From assembly GCF_000968685.2 (NCBI RefSeq), contig NZ_LAKD02000005.1, forward strand, positions 62,001 to 126,000: 64,000 nucleotides of DNA, in the 5' to 3' direction. Position numbers and translations under genes: made by a program. The notes under the pieces are model-generated. The model saw only the letters and a list, made by a program, of their open reading frames with translations, was not told where the DNA came from and made no database searches. Positions 24,165 through 32,797 of the stretch are shown here, one piece after another. The DNA comes from Streptomyces antioxidans. Its GTDB lineage: Bacteria > Actinomycetota > Actinomycetes > Streptomycetales > Streptomycetaceae. Within the stretch, counting starts at the first letter, position 1, and each line of letters begins with the position of its first letter.

Positions 24165-24625
24165 GCCGTGCGCGGCGGTTCCGGCGACTGGGGCGGCTCA
24201 CCCGTGCGCGGCTGGTCCGAAGCGCAGTAGCGGCACTTGCGCGCCGCCTCGGGGATGTCCTCGGCGAGGCACTCCGGGCAGGTCTTGACCGGGCCGGGCT
24301 CGCCGAACGCCTCCACACCCCGGCGAGCCTGGGTGTACTTGTACGGCACGACGATCAGGAAGTAGATGACGCCCATGAAGATGAGGAAGTAGATCAGGGC
24401 GGAGATCAACGACCCGATGTTGAGGTAGGTCGAGTTGTTCCCCTGTTCGCCGAGCTGCCAGCCGAGCCCGACCGATTTGCCGCCCTGGAGCCGGGCGATG
24501 ATCGGGTTGATCACGGAGTCGGTGAACGCCTTGATCAGCGTCGAGAACGCCAGCGCTGTGACCAGGCCGACGGCGACAACGATGACATCACCGCGCATGA
24601 GGAAGTTCTTGAAGCCCCTGAGCAC
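24161..24625 (-). CDS. mscL: Large-conductance mechanosensitive channel MscL with a C-terminal zinc ribbon
   Basis: MscL opens under membrane tension to release solutes on osmotic downshock. The 154-residue product starts MLRGFKNFLMRGDVIVVAVG, the classic amphipathic S1 helix and first membrane helix, followed by NPIIARL, a periplasmic loop and a second helix (LISALIYFLIFMGVIYFLIV). In place of the usual cytoplasmic helical bundle, the C-terminus has KTCPECLAEDIPEAARKCRY C, two CxxC pairs forming a probable zinc ribbon, and a Pro/Glu-rich tail. The gene is convergent with the amidohydrolase and overlaps its stop by 4 bp. Confidence 0.88.
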   Translation of the reverse strand: MLRGFKNFLMRGDVIVVAVGLVTALAFSTLIKAFTDSVINPIIARLQGGKSVGLGWQLGEQGNNSTYLNIGSLISALIYFLIFMGVIYFLIVVPYKYTQARRGVEAFGEPGPVKTCPECLAEDIPEAARKCRYCASDQPRTGEPPQSPEPPRTA

Positions 24626-24908
24626 GATCCGCCCTCTCTGTCCTGATACGGGGGAATCACCACCCTAGGAGCGGTCTTACGGAGCCCATGGCGCGCCACG
24701 ACGGACGGCCGCCCGTACGGCGGCACCTGCCGCGAGGATTGACGCCCTTCGCCCGGCCTTGAATCATTCACATCACCGAGCACCGTGACCACACCGGTGC
24801 TCCGGTGCGACGTGGCCGTGAACACACCGGTCACCGGGCTCGCTCTTCCCCCCTTACGGCCGTGACCGCACCGGCCGGTCCTGTCCGCACAGGAAGGCAT
24901 CGACTTTC

Positions 24909-26423
24909 ATGAGATCTGTGAGACCCCCGACAAGAGCTGTCACACCGCGCTCCGCCCTGGTGGGCGCCCTCGCAGCGGTCGCCGTGGCCGTCGGCCCCTG
25001 GCTGACGTCTCCGGCGGGCGCCCAGGCGGCCCGCCCCGGCCCGGCCTCGGCGGGCGAGACCGTCAACGTCTATCTGACCACCACCTCCGGCTCCGACGGC
25101 CGTACCGTCGTCAAGGGCCTGGAGCAGCAGACGCCCATCAGCTTCGCGGCCGGCGGCGGGGGCGATGTCACGGTCGACGAGTCGCGGACGTACCAGGAGT
25201 TCTCGGGCGCCGGCGCATCGTTCACGGACACCGCGGCATGGCTGTTCAACAGCAGCGGCGCGCTGAGCCAGGGCACCCGCGACGAGGTGATGCGCAAGCT
25301 CTTCTCCCCCACCGACGGCATCGGCGTGAGCTTCCTGCGCAACCCGATGGGCGGCTCCGACCTCGCCCGCTTCGGCTACACCTTCGACGACGTACCGGCC
25401 GGACAGACCGACCCCGGCCTCACCAGGTTCTCGATCGACCACGACCTGGCCGACGTCCTGCCCCTGACCCAGCGGGCCCAGCAGCTCAACCCGGCCCTGA
25501 AGGTCATGGCCTCGCCATGGACCGCCCCCGCCTGGATGAAGGACAACGACCAGCTCAACCAGGGTTGGCTGGAGGCGCAGTACTACGGCACCTACGCGGA
25601 CTACTTCGTGAAGTACCTCCAGGAGTACAAGAACCGCGGGGTGCCGATCGACTACGTGACCGTGCAGAACGAGCCCACCTGCTGCGGCGGCTACCCGTCG
25701 ATGCAGTGGAACGGCTCCGGGCTCAACTACTTCACCAAGAGCGAACTGCTGCCCAAGCTGGCGAACGCGGGCCTGAGCACCAAGGTGCTCGCCCTCGACT
25801 GGAACTGGGACCAGTGGTCGGGCTTCGGCGCTCCCGTGGTGGACGACGCCGCCATCCGCAACCACCCGAACTTCGGCGGCATCGCCTGGCACGGCTACGG
25901 CGGCGACGTCGGCCAGCAGACCACCGTCCACAACCAGTACCCCGGCGTGGACGCCTTCGACACCGAACACTCCGGCGGCACCTGGATCGAGAACCAGCAG
26001 AAGGAGGACATGCACAACCTGATCGACTACACCCGCAACTGGGGCAAGAGCTGGATCAAGTGGAGCCTCGCGGTCGATCAGAACAAGGGCCCCCACAACG
26101 GCGGCTGCGACACCTGCACCGGGCTGGTCACCGTGCACAACGGCGACGGCCAGAGCGGCAGGGTCGACTACACCGTCGAGTACTACACGATGGGCCACCT
26201 CACGAAGTTCGTGAAGCCGGGCGCCCACCGCATCGACTCCACCGCCAGCTCCAGGGTCCCGAACGTGGCCTGGAAGAACCCCGACGGCTCCAAGGCGCTG
26301 ATCGCCTACAACGACACCGGCGGCCAGGAGACGCTGAAGGTCAACTGGGGCGGCCAGTCCTTCACCTACCAGCTCCCCGCCGGGGCCTCCGCCACCTTCA
26401 CCTGGACCGGCGACCAGCCGTAA
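24909..26423 (+). CDS. Secreted glycoside hydrolase family 30 enzyme
   Basis: The 504-residue protein has a signal peptide (about 1-40, ending SPAGAQAARP). The catalytic (beta/alpha)8 barrel contains YQEFSGAGASFTDTAAWLFN near its start, FLRNPMGGSDL, and VMASPWTAPAWMKDN. The general acid/base is E255 in VTVQNEPTCC and the nucleophile is E353 in FDTEHSGG. A beta-sandwich forms the C-terminus (SRVPNVAWKNPDGSKALIAY ... SATFTW). GH30 members include glucosylceramidases and endo-beta-1,6-glucanases; a fungal cell-wall glucanase role suits a soil Streptomyces but is not established here. Confidence 0.9.
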   Translation: MRSVRPPTRAVTPRSALVGALAAVAVAVGPWLTSPAGAQAARPGPASAGETVNVYLTTTSGSDGRTVVKGLEQQTPISFAAGGGGDVTVDESRTYQEFSGAGASFTDTAAWLFNSSGALSQGTRDEVMRKLFSPTDGIGVSFLRNPMGGSDLARFGYTFDDVPAGQTDPGLTRFSIDHDLADVLPLTQRAQQLNPALKVMASPWTAPAWMKDNDQLNQGWLEAQYYGTYADYFVKYLQEYKNRGVPIDYVTVQNEPTCCGGYPSMQWNGSGLNYFTKSELLPKLANAGLSTKVLALDWNWDQWSGFGAPVVDDAAIRNHPNFGGIAWHGYGGDVGQQTTVHNQYPGVDAFDTEHSGGTWIENQQKEDMHNLIDYTRNWGKSWIKWSLAVDQNKGPHNGGCDTCTGLVTVHNGDGQSGRVDYTVEYYTMGHLTKFVKPGAHRIDSTASSRVPNVAWKNPDGSKALIAYNDTGGQETLKVNWGGQSFTYQLPAGASATFTWTGDQP

Positions 26424-26486
26424 GGCGGCAGTCCTGAGCACGACGGTGGTCGGCACGGCGCCGGTACGCGGCCCTGCCCACACACC

Positions 26487-26525
26487 AACGGCCCCCGGCC
26501 GCGTTTTCGCAGCTCGGGGGCCGTT
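26487..26525 (+). terminator. GH30 gene terminator
   Basis: AACGGCCCCC (26487-26496) and GGGGGCCGTT (26516-26525) form a 10-bp perfect stem followed by TCTTT, so a short U-tract is present. It is 64 bp past the stop and just before tRNA-Tyr on the opposite strand. Confidence 0.85.
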
Positions 26526-26534
26526 TCTTTGGCG

Positions 26535-26616
26535 TGGCGGCGCCAGGATTCGAACCTGGGTAGGCTAAGCCGACGGATTTACAGTCCGCTCCCATTGGCC
26601 ACTCGGGCACACCGCC
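26535..26616 (-). tRNA. tRNA-Tyr (GTA)
   Basis: An 82-nt class II tRNA: acceptor GGCGGTG/CGCCGCC, anticodon loop CTGTAAA (GTA), a long variable arm, and T-loop GGTTCGAATCC. CCA is not encoded. In S. coelicolor a tRNA-Tyr gene is the integration site of the element SLP1. Here the tRNA is complete and no integrase gene lies beside it. Confidence 0.96.
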
Positions 26617-26805
26617 TGGGATGTGGCCAGGTGCCCCGCTCTCGCGGTGCTGCTCCCTGGCAACGACGTAAACAATACCTGATGTGCGGGGGTGGTCCGC
26701 CACCCGGTTGATCGCCGCTCGATCATGGCCGAGATCGCTAGGCTGGCCGGAGCGGTCCGCTGGGCCGTGCCACTGACGGATCTACGTACGAGGAGCCAAC
26801 TCACG

Positions 26806-27294
26806 ATGGCCGACTCCAGTTTCGACATCGTCTCGAAGGTCGAGCGGCAGGAGGTCGACAACGCTCTGAACCAGGCGAGCCGCGAGATCTCCCAACGCTA
26901 TGACTTCAAGAACGTCGGCGCCTCGATCGAGTGGTCGGGCGAGCGGATCGAGATGCGAGCCAACTCCGAGGAGCGGGTCAAGGCGATCCTCGACGTCTTC
27001 CAGTCCAAGCTGGTCAAGCGCGGGATCTCGCTGAAGGCGCTGGACGCGGGCGAGCCGCAGGCGTCGGGCAAGGAGTACAAGATCTTCGCCTCGCTGCAGG
27101 AGGGGATCTCGCAGGAGAACGCGAAGAAGGTCGCCAAGATCATCCGCGATGAGGGGCCCAAGGGCGTCAAGGCGCAGGTGCAGGGCGAGGAGCTGCGGGT
27201 GACGTCCAAGAGCCGGGACGATCTGCAGACCGTGATCGCCCTGATCAAGGGCAAGGACCTGGACTTCGCGGTGCAGTTCGTCAACTACCGGTAG
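26806..27294 (+). CDS. yajQ: YajQ-family nucleotide-binding protein
   Basis: The ATG at 26806 follows AGGAG and gives 162 residues. [51 protein letters not shown] and the C-terminal [17 protein letters not shown] are conserved YajQ/DUF520 blocks. YajQ homologues bind cyclic di-GMP in some bacteria and nucleic acids in others. Which applies here is not shown. A TPR protein gene begins 4 bp after its stop. Confidence 0.95.
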   Translation: MADSSFDIVSKVERQEVDNALNQASREISQRYDFKNVGASIEWSGERIEMRANSEERVKAILDVFQSKLVKRGISLKALDAGEPQASGKEYKIFASLQEGISQENAKKVAKIIRDEGPKGVKAQVQGEELRVTSKSRDDLQTVIALIKGKDLDFAVQFVNYR

Positions 27295-27298
27295 GCGG

Positions 27299-28234
27299 GT
27301 GCGCCGCGTACGGCACGCCGGGGCGGCGCGCCCCGGCGTTCTGACGGATGTCGACGGTGATCTCGCGCGGATGCGTGCCGCCGTCGCCCCGCTGCTGGAG
27401 CACGACAACCGGTTCGGCGGCACGGCGGTGGCACCCGCTGCCGTACGGCTCTGGCGGGCCGGACAGCGCACGCTGGACCGGGATGGGGTTCCCGAGCGGG
27501 GGCGGGCGGGGTATCTGTCGGCGGTCGCCGAGCTCGCCGAGATCGCGGGCTGGCTGCTGTTCGACGCCGGGCGGCGGGACGCGGCGCGTACGGCGTTCCT
27601 GGAGTCCCGTCAGCTCGCCAGGCAGGCCGGGGACCGGCCCATGGAGTGGTTCGCCCTGGACATGCTGGCCATGCAGGACGTGGACGAGTCCCGTCCGGAC
27701 GGGGCGCTGCGGATCGCGGATGAGCTCCTTACGAGGCCCGGGATCCCGCCGCGCGTGGCACTGATCGCGCGGGTGCGCCGGGGCAGGGCGCTCGCCCGGA
27801 GGGGAGAGCGCCGACGGGCGCTGGACGAGCTGGCCCGGGCCAGGGGCGCGCTGGAGGACTCGGTCAGCCCCCGCGATCCGGCCTGGGCCTGGTGGGTGAA
27901 CGACGGCGAGATCACCGGCCATGAGGGGGAGGCCCTGCTCTCCCTCGGGGACGTCACCGGCGCGATCCCCAAGCTGCGCCGCGCGCGCGAACTGGCCTCG
28001 GGGGACGTCCCTGGCGGCAGGTTTCCGCTCTACTACGGCGTCGCCCTGCTGTCGGCGTACGCGAGCGCCCATGCGTGGCGGGAGTGCGAGGCCACGCTGC
28101 TCTCCATCGGCCCCCAGCTGGAGACGGTCACCTCCGAGCGCGCCCGCCGCAGGCTGCGGGCCACGCTGCGGGACATCAGCCGGAGACCGGACGCCCCCGC
28201 GTGGGTGTCGGACCACGTCCGGGCGGAACGCTGA
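27299..28234 (+). CDS. Helical-repeat (TPR-like) protein, resembles C-terminal half of Streptomyces XRE-type regulators
   Basis: The 311-residue product, starting at GTG 27299 (4 bp after yajQ) or at a later GTG/ATG, is Arg/Ala/Leu-rich and all-helical. Segments such as YLSAVAELAEIAGWLLFDAG, RRDAARTAFLESRQLARQAG and RRALDELARARGALEDSVSP look like tetratricopeptide pairs. In many Streptomyces proteins these segments follow an N-terminal helix-turn-helix. No such domain is present here and no DNA-binding reading frame lies upstream, since yajQ occupies the space. The function is unknown. Confidence 0.65.
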   Translation: MRRVRHAGAARPGVLTDVDGDLARMRAAVAPLLEHDNRFGGTAVAPAAVRLWRAGQRTLDRDGVPERGRAGYLSAVAELAEIAGWLLFDAGRRDAARTAFLESRQLARQAGDRPMEWFALDMLAMQDVDESRPDGALRIADELLTRPGIPPRVALIARVRRGRALARRGERRRALDELARARGALEDSVSPRDPAWAWWVNDGEITGHEGEALLSLGDVTGAIPKLRRARELASGDVPGGRFPLYYGVALLSAYASAHAWRECEATLLSIGPQLETVTSERARRRLRATLRDISRRPDAPAWVSDHVRAER

Positions 28235-28246
28235 CCGGAGCCCGCG

Positions 28247-28639
28247 TCAGCGGCGGCCGAAGGGCTGGTCGGTGGGGACGATCTCATGGCCGAGGGGGGC
28301 CAGGGAGATCGGGATGAGCTTGAAGTTGGCCAGGCCCAGGGGGATGCCGATGATCGTGAGGCAGAGGGCGACGCCGGTGACGAGATGGCCGATCGCCAGC
28401 CACCAGCCCGCGAGGATGAGCCAGAGGACATTGCCGACGCAGGAGGGGGCCCCGGCGTCGTGGCGGGGGACGGCGGTGCGGCCGAAGGGCCACAGGGCGA
28501 ACCCGGCGATGCGCCAGGACGCGATCGCGAAGGGGATGCCGATGATCGTGATGAAGAGGAGGGCTCCGGCGAGGACGTAGAGGATCGCCATCCAGATGCC
28601 GCAGAGGATCAGCCAGATCAGGTTCAGGAGGGTCTTCAC
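28247..28639 (-). CDS. YccF-family membrane protein
   Basis: The 130-residue protein has two copies of the YccF repeat: [20 protein letters not shown] with [20 protein letters not shown], and [20 protein letters not shown] with [20 protein letters not shown]. Each predicts a re-entrant or transmembrane pair. The family is an inner-membrane protein of unknown function. Its start overlaps the htpX stop by 4 bp, so the two are coupled. Confidence 0.88.
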   Translation of the reverse strand: MKTLLNLIWLILCGIWMAILYVLAGALLFITIIGIPFAIASWRIAGFALWPFGRTAVPRHDAGAPSCVGNVLWLILAGWWLAIGHLVTGVALCLTIIGIPLGLANFKLIPISLAPLGHEIVPTDQPFGRR

Positions 28640-29502
28640 GGCCGGCGGCCTCCTGCCATCTGTTCGAGGCGGGCGATGCGCTCCCGCATGGGCGGGTGGG
28701 TGGAGAAGAGCTTGGCCATGCCCTCACCGGCGCGGAAGGGGTTGGCGATCATCAGATGGCTGGCGGTCTCCAGCCGGGGCTCGGGCGGCAGCGGAAGCTG
28801 TTTGGTGCCCGCTTCCAGCTTACGCAGGGCGCTGGCGAGGGCCAGGGGGTCGCCGGTGAGCTGGGCGCCTGAGGCATCCGCCTCGTACTCGCGGGAACGG
28901 CTCACGGCGAGCTGGATGATGGAGGCCGCGAGCGGGCCCAGGATCATGATCAGCAGCATGCCGAGGAAGCCGGGGCCCTCGTCGTCGTCCGACCGGCCCA
29001 TGGGGATCAGCCAGGCGAAGTTCACCAGGAACATGACGACGGTGGCGAGCGCGCCCGCGATCGAGGAGATCAGGATGTCCCGGTTGTAGACATGGCTGAG
29101 CTCATGGCCGATGACCCCGCGAAGCTCGCGCTCGTCCAGCAGCCGCAGGATGCCGTCGGTGCAGCACACCGCCGCGTTACGGGGGTTGCGGCCGGTGGCG
29201 AAGGCGTTGGGGGCCTCGGTCGGGGAGATGTAGAGCCGGGGCATCGGCTGGCGCGCGGCCGTGGAGAGCTCACGCACCATCCGGTACAGCCCCGGCGCCT
29301 CGAACTCGCTGACGGGGCGGGCGCGCATCGCGCGCAGCGCCAGCTTGTCACTGTTCCAGTAGGCGTACGCGTTGGTCCCGAGTGCGACGATCACCGCGAT
29401 GATCAGCCCGGTACGGCCGAAGAGGCTCCCGATGACGATGATGAGCGCGGACAGACCACCGAGGAGTACGGCGGTCTTCAGCCCGTTGTGCCGGCGGTGC
29501 AC
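28636..29502 (-). CDS. htpX: Membrane zinc metalloprotease HtpX
   Basis: HtpX degrades misfolded membrane proteins under stress. I take GTG 29502 ([20 protein letters not shown]) with GGGAGGG about 7 bp upstream, giving 288 residues; the open frame continues for hundreds of codons upstream antisense to nuoN, which I reject. Two N-terminal membrane helices are followed by the zinc motif HELSH (H133, E134, H137), another membrane pair, and the third ligand region [12 protein letters not shown]. It is cotranscribed with the YccF gene. Confidence 0.95.
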   Translation of the reverse strand: MHRRHNGLKTAVLLGGLSALIIVIGSLFGRTGLIIAVIVALGTNAYAYWNSDKLALRAMRARPVSEFEAPGLYRMVRELSTAARQPMPRLYISPTEAPNAFATGRNPRNAAVCCTDGILRLLDERELRGVIGHELSHVYNRDILISSIAGALATVVMFLVNFAWLIPMGRSDDDEGPGFLGMLLIMILGPLAASIIQLAVSRSREYEADASGAQLTGDPLALASALRKLEAGTKQLPLPPEPRLETASHLMIANPFRAGEGMAKLFSTHPPMRERIARLEQMAGGRRP

Positions 29503-29648
29503 GGTGTGCCCTCCCGATGTGCCGCAGGGGAACCCCTTGCCTGGTGTCTCCACCTTCCAGTGGACCCTCCTGAAAAAGTCAACGCCAGGCGAAGGGCACC
29601 AGTTCCCTTGTGCACACGGACGCGGACCCGCGGGGGCTGTGGGGATGC

Positions 29649-31208
29649 CTACAGCAAGGCGCTCGACGCGAACCGGAGGACGAGCTGGGGGGCGCCGGAG
29701 AGGGCGATACCGGCGGCCGCGGTGAGGGCGATGGCAACCGTAAGGGGGACGGCGCGGGGGCGGGTGACGGCCGCCCCCGCGGCGGGCACGGGCTCCGGCT
29801 CGGCGGCGGGCTCCGATGTACGGAAGAGCTCCGTCGTCCACTGGAGGTAGTAATACAGCGCCACCACCACGTTCAGCGCCATCACCACCGCGAGCCAGCC
29901 CAGCCCCGCGTCCACCGCCGCCGAGAAGACGGTCACCTTGGCGAAGAGGCCGATGACGCCCGGGGGCAGCCCGGCCAGGCACAGCAGGAAGAAGCCGAGG
30001 GCCAGGGCGGCGGCCGGGCGGGCCGCGTACAGACCGCGGTAGTCGGTGATCCGGTTGGCCGGGCTCGTGCGGGCCACCAGGGCGGCCACGGCGAAGGCGC
30101 CGAGATTCACGACCGCGTACATCAGGGCGTACGCGACGGTGGAGCCGACGGCGCGCGAGGCGTCCTGGCCGGAGTCGGCGTAACCGGCCGCGGCGATGGG
30201 GACCAGCAGATAGCCCGCCTGGGCGACGGAGGACCAGGCGAGCAGCCGTACGGCGCTGAAGGGGCGCTCCGGGCGCTGGCGCAGCGCCGCGGCGTTCCCC
30301 GCGGTCATGGTGAGGGCGGCCAGGACCGCGACGGCCGGGCCCCACACATCGGCGTACGAGGGAAAGGCGAGGACGGTCACCAGGATGAGGCCGGAGAACC
30401 CGACCGCCTTGCCGACGACGGACAGATACGCGGCGACGGGCACCGGTGCGCCGACGTAGGTGTCGGGCACCCAGAAGTGGAAGGGCACGGCGGCGGTCTT
30501 GAACGCGAAGCCGACCAGGGTGAGCACGACCCCCGCCTGGGCGAGGGTGTCCAGCCGCGGGTCGACATGAGTGAGGGCGGCGGCGATCCGGGAGAGGTGG
30601 AGGCTGCCGGTGGCGGCGTAGACGAAGCTGACGCCGAGCAGCATCACGGCGGTCGCGGTGACCGAGGAGAGGAAGAACTTCAGCGCGGCCTCGGAGGAGA
30701 GGCGGTCGCCGCGGCGCAGGCCGACGAGGGCGAAGGCCGGGAGCGAGGCCACCTCGAGGGCGATGACCAGGGTGGCCAGATCGCGGGCGGCGGGCAGCAG
30801 GGCGGCGCCGGCGGCGGAGGACAGCAGCAGGAACCAGAACTCGCCCGCGGGGAGTTTGAGATCGTCGAGGGCGCTGAAGGACAGCAGCGCGGTGACCAGC
30901 GCTCCGCCGAGCACCAGGAACTGGATGACGAGCGCGAAGGTGTCGGCCGTGTAGCTGCACGCGTGGGCGCCGGTGGTGAGGCAGAAGGTGGAGCGGTCGC
31001 CGTCCAGCAGCGGCAGCAGGGCGAGCGCGGCCAGGGCCAGCCCCGCTATCGCCCCCCAGCCCAGCAGGTGCTTTCTGCGCTCAGGCAGGAAGAGGTCCGC
31101 GACCAGGACGGCGAGACCGGCCAGGGCCGCGACGGTGGGCGGTGCGACGGCGAGCCAGTCGACGGACTGGACGAGGCTGGCGGCCAGGCTCGAGGCGTTC
31201 GGACTCAT
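29649..31208 (-). CDS. nuoN: NADH-quinone oxidoreductase-like subunit N (second nuo operon)
   Basis: NuoN is one of three antiporter-like proton channels in the membrane arm of complex I. The ATG at 31208 ([20 protein letters not shown]) overlaps the nuoM stop by 4 bp and gives 519 residues with about 14 hydrophobic segments. The conserved [19 protein letters not shown] and [14 protein letters not shown], with their channel lysines, are present. It is the last gene of the operon. Confidence 0.93.
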   Translation of the reverse strand: MSPNASSLAASLVQSVDWLAVAPPTVAALAGLAVLVADLFLPERRKHLLGWGAIAGLALAALALLPLLDGDRSTFCLTTGAHACSYTADTFALVIQFLVLGGALVTALLSFSALDDLKLPAGEFWFLLLSSAAGAALLPAARDLATLVIALEVASLPAFALVGLRRGDRLSSEAALKFFLSSVTATAVMLLGVSFVYAATGSLHLSRIAAALTHVDPRLDTLAQAGVVLTLVGFAFKTAAVPFHFWVPDTYVGAPVPVAAYLSVVGKAVGFSGLILVTVLAFPSYADVWGPAVAVLAALTMTAGNAAALRQRPERPFSAVRLLAWSSVAQAGYLLVPIAAAGYADSGQDASRAVGSTVAYALMYAVVNLGAFAVAALVARTSPANRITDYRGLYAARPAAALALGFFLLCLAGLPPGVIGLFAKVTVFSAAVDAGLGWLAVVMALNVVVALYYYLQWTTELFRTSEPAAEPEPVPAAGAAVTRPRAVPLTVAIALTAAAGIALSGAPQLVLRFASSALL

Positions 31209-32794
31209 CGGGTGCCTCCCGCGAGGAGCTGCTGCACGGCCGGGTCGGTGAGGCCGAGGAGGGCCGCGGGCCACAGTCCGGCGAGGACGGTGAGGGCCAC
31301 CAGGGGGCTCCAGGCGGCGAATTCATGGCCGTGGACATCGGCCAGGGCGGGCCGCTCTGCCTCGGTCCCGGTGCCGGGCGCGATCGGATGGTCGCCCATG
31401 CAGACGCGCCGTACGACGATGAGCATGTAGGCGGCGGTGAGCAGGGTGCCGAAGGCGGCGAGCGCCATATAGGCGAGATACGCCGGGCGACTGAGCCCGT
31501 CGGCGGGGTCGAAGGCGCCGAACATGGCGAGCATCTCGCCCCAGAACCCGGCGAGTCCGGGCAGCCCCAGGGAGGCCACGGCGCCGAAGGCGAGCAGCCC
31601 GCCGAGGCGCGGCGCCCTGCCGTAGAGGGCGGCGCCGCTGGTGCCCGAGAGCTGGTCCAGGTCGGTGGTGCCGTAGCGGTCCTTGAGCGCGCCGACGAGG
31701 AAGAAGAGCAGACCGGTGATCAGGCCGTGGGCGATGTTGGCGAAGAGCGCGCCGTTCACCCCGGTGGGGGTGAGGGTCGCGATGCCCAGCAGCACGAAGC
31801 CCATATGGCCGACGGAGGAGTAGGCGATCAGCCGCTTGAGGTCGCCCTTGGCGCCCGCCCGGGCGAGCGCGAGGCAGGCGAGGGATCCGTAGATGATGCC
31901 GACCACGGCGAACGCGGCGAGGTAGGGCGCGTAGGTGTGGGCCGCGTCGGGGGTCATCGGCAGCACGATGCGGACGAGGCCGTAGGTGCCCATCTTGAGC
32001 AGCACGCCCGCCAGCAGCACCGAGCCGACGGTGGGGGCGGCGGTGTGGGCGTCGGGCAGCCAGCTGTGCAGCGGCCACATCGGGGCCTTGACGGCGAGCC
32101 CGGCGATGATGGCGAGGGCCGCGATGAGCTGGGTGGTGTGGCTGAGCCCGGAGCCGTTGTCAGTGGCGAGTGCCACCATGTCGAAGGTGCCGCCCTTGAG
32201 CCCGACGAGGAGGAGGCCGAGCAGCATGACGACGGAGCCGAGCAGCGTGTAGAGGATGAACCGCCAGGCGGCACGCTCCCGTTCGGCGCCTCCCCACCGG
32301 TTGATGAGGAAGTACATCGGGATGAGGACCATCTCGAACGCCAGGAAGAACAGCATCAGGTCCAGCACCGCGAAGCTGGCCAGGGTGCCCGACTCCAGGA
32401 GGAGCAGCAGCGCCACGAAGGCTTTGGGGGACGGTCCGGAGGGCCGGTTGGCGTAGGCGTAGAGCGCGCTGAGGAAGGTCAGCAGCGCGGTCAGCACCAG
32501 CAGCGGCAGCGAGACGCCGTCCACGCCGAGGTGGATGCGGATGTCCAGGGCGGGGATCCAGCCGATGTCGGTCTGGGCCTGCATCCTGGCCGGGTGATCG
32601 TGGTCGAATCCGGCGGCCAGGGCGATGGCGGCGGCGAGCACCACGCCGGTGACGGTCACGCCGTGGCGCATGACGGCCTGGTCGGGCCCGCGGCCGCGCA
32701 GCCCGGGCGGGGCCGGGAGCAGGGCCGCGGCGGAGCCGAGCAGGGGGAGCACGACCAGGGCGGCGAGGAGAAGTTGCTGGACGGTGTGGTTCAC
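31205..32794 (-). CDS. nuoM: NADH-quinone oxidoreductase-like subunit M
   Basis: This is the second antiporter-like subunit: 529 residues, about 14 membrane segments. The essential glutamate is in LFFLAFEMVLIPMYFLINRW, and the channel signature is VKAPMWPLHSWLPDAHTAAP. GLKGGTFDM and the remaining segments match NuoM throughout. It starts at ATG 32794, 3 bp after nuoL, and overlaps nuoN. Confidence 0.94.
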   Translation of the reverse strand: MNHTVQQLLLAALVVLPLLGSAAALLPAPPGLRGRGPDQAVMRHGVTVTGVVLAAAIALAAGFDHDHPARMQAQTDIGWIPALDIRIHLGVDGVSLPLLVLTALLTFLSALYAYANRPSGPSPKAFVALLLLLESGTLASFAVLDLMLFFLAFEMVLIPMYFLINRWGGAERERAAWRFILYTLLGSVVMLLGLLLVGLKGGTFDMVALATDNGSGLSHTTQLIAALAIIAGLAVKAPMWPLHSWLPDAHTAAPTVGSVLLAGVLLKMGTYGLVRIVLPMTPDAAHTYAPYLAAFAVVGIIYGSLACLALARAGAKGDLKRLIAYSSVGHMGFVLLGIATLTPTGVNGALFANIAHGLITGLLFFLVGALKDRYGTTDLDQLSGTSGAALYGRAPRLGGLLAFGAVASLGLPGLAGFWGEMLAMFGAFDPADGLSRPAYLAYMALAAFGTLLTAAYMLIVVRRVCMGDHPIAPGTGTEAERPALADVHGHEFAAWSPLVALTVLAGLWPAALLGLTDPAVQQLLAGGTR

Positions 32795-32797
32795 GGG

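Noticed and set aside
28636..30960. A 774-codon minus-strand frame containing htpX
   Set aside because: Only the last 288 codons encode HtpX; the upstream part is Arg/Pro-rich out-of-frame sequence of nuoN, and a good GTG with ribosome site defines the real start at 29502.
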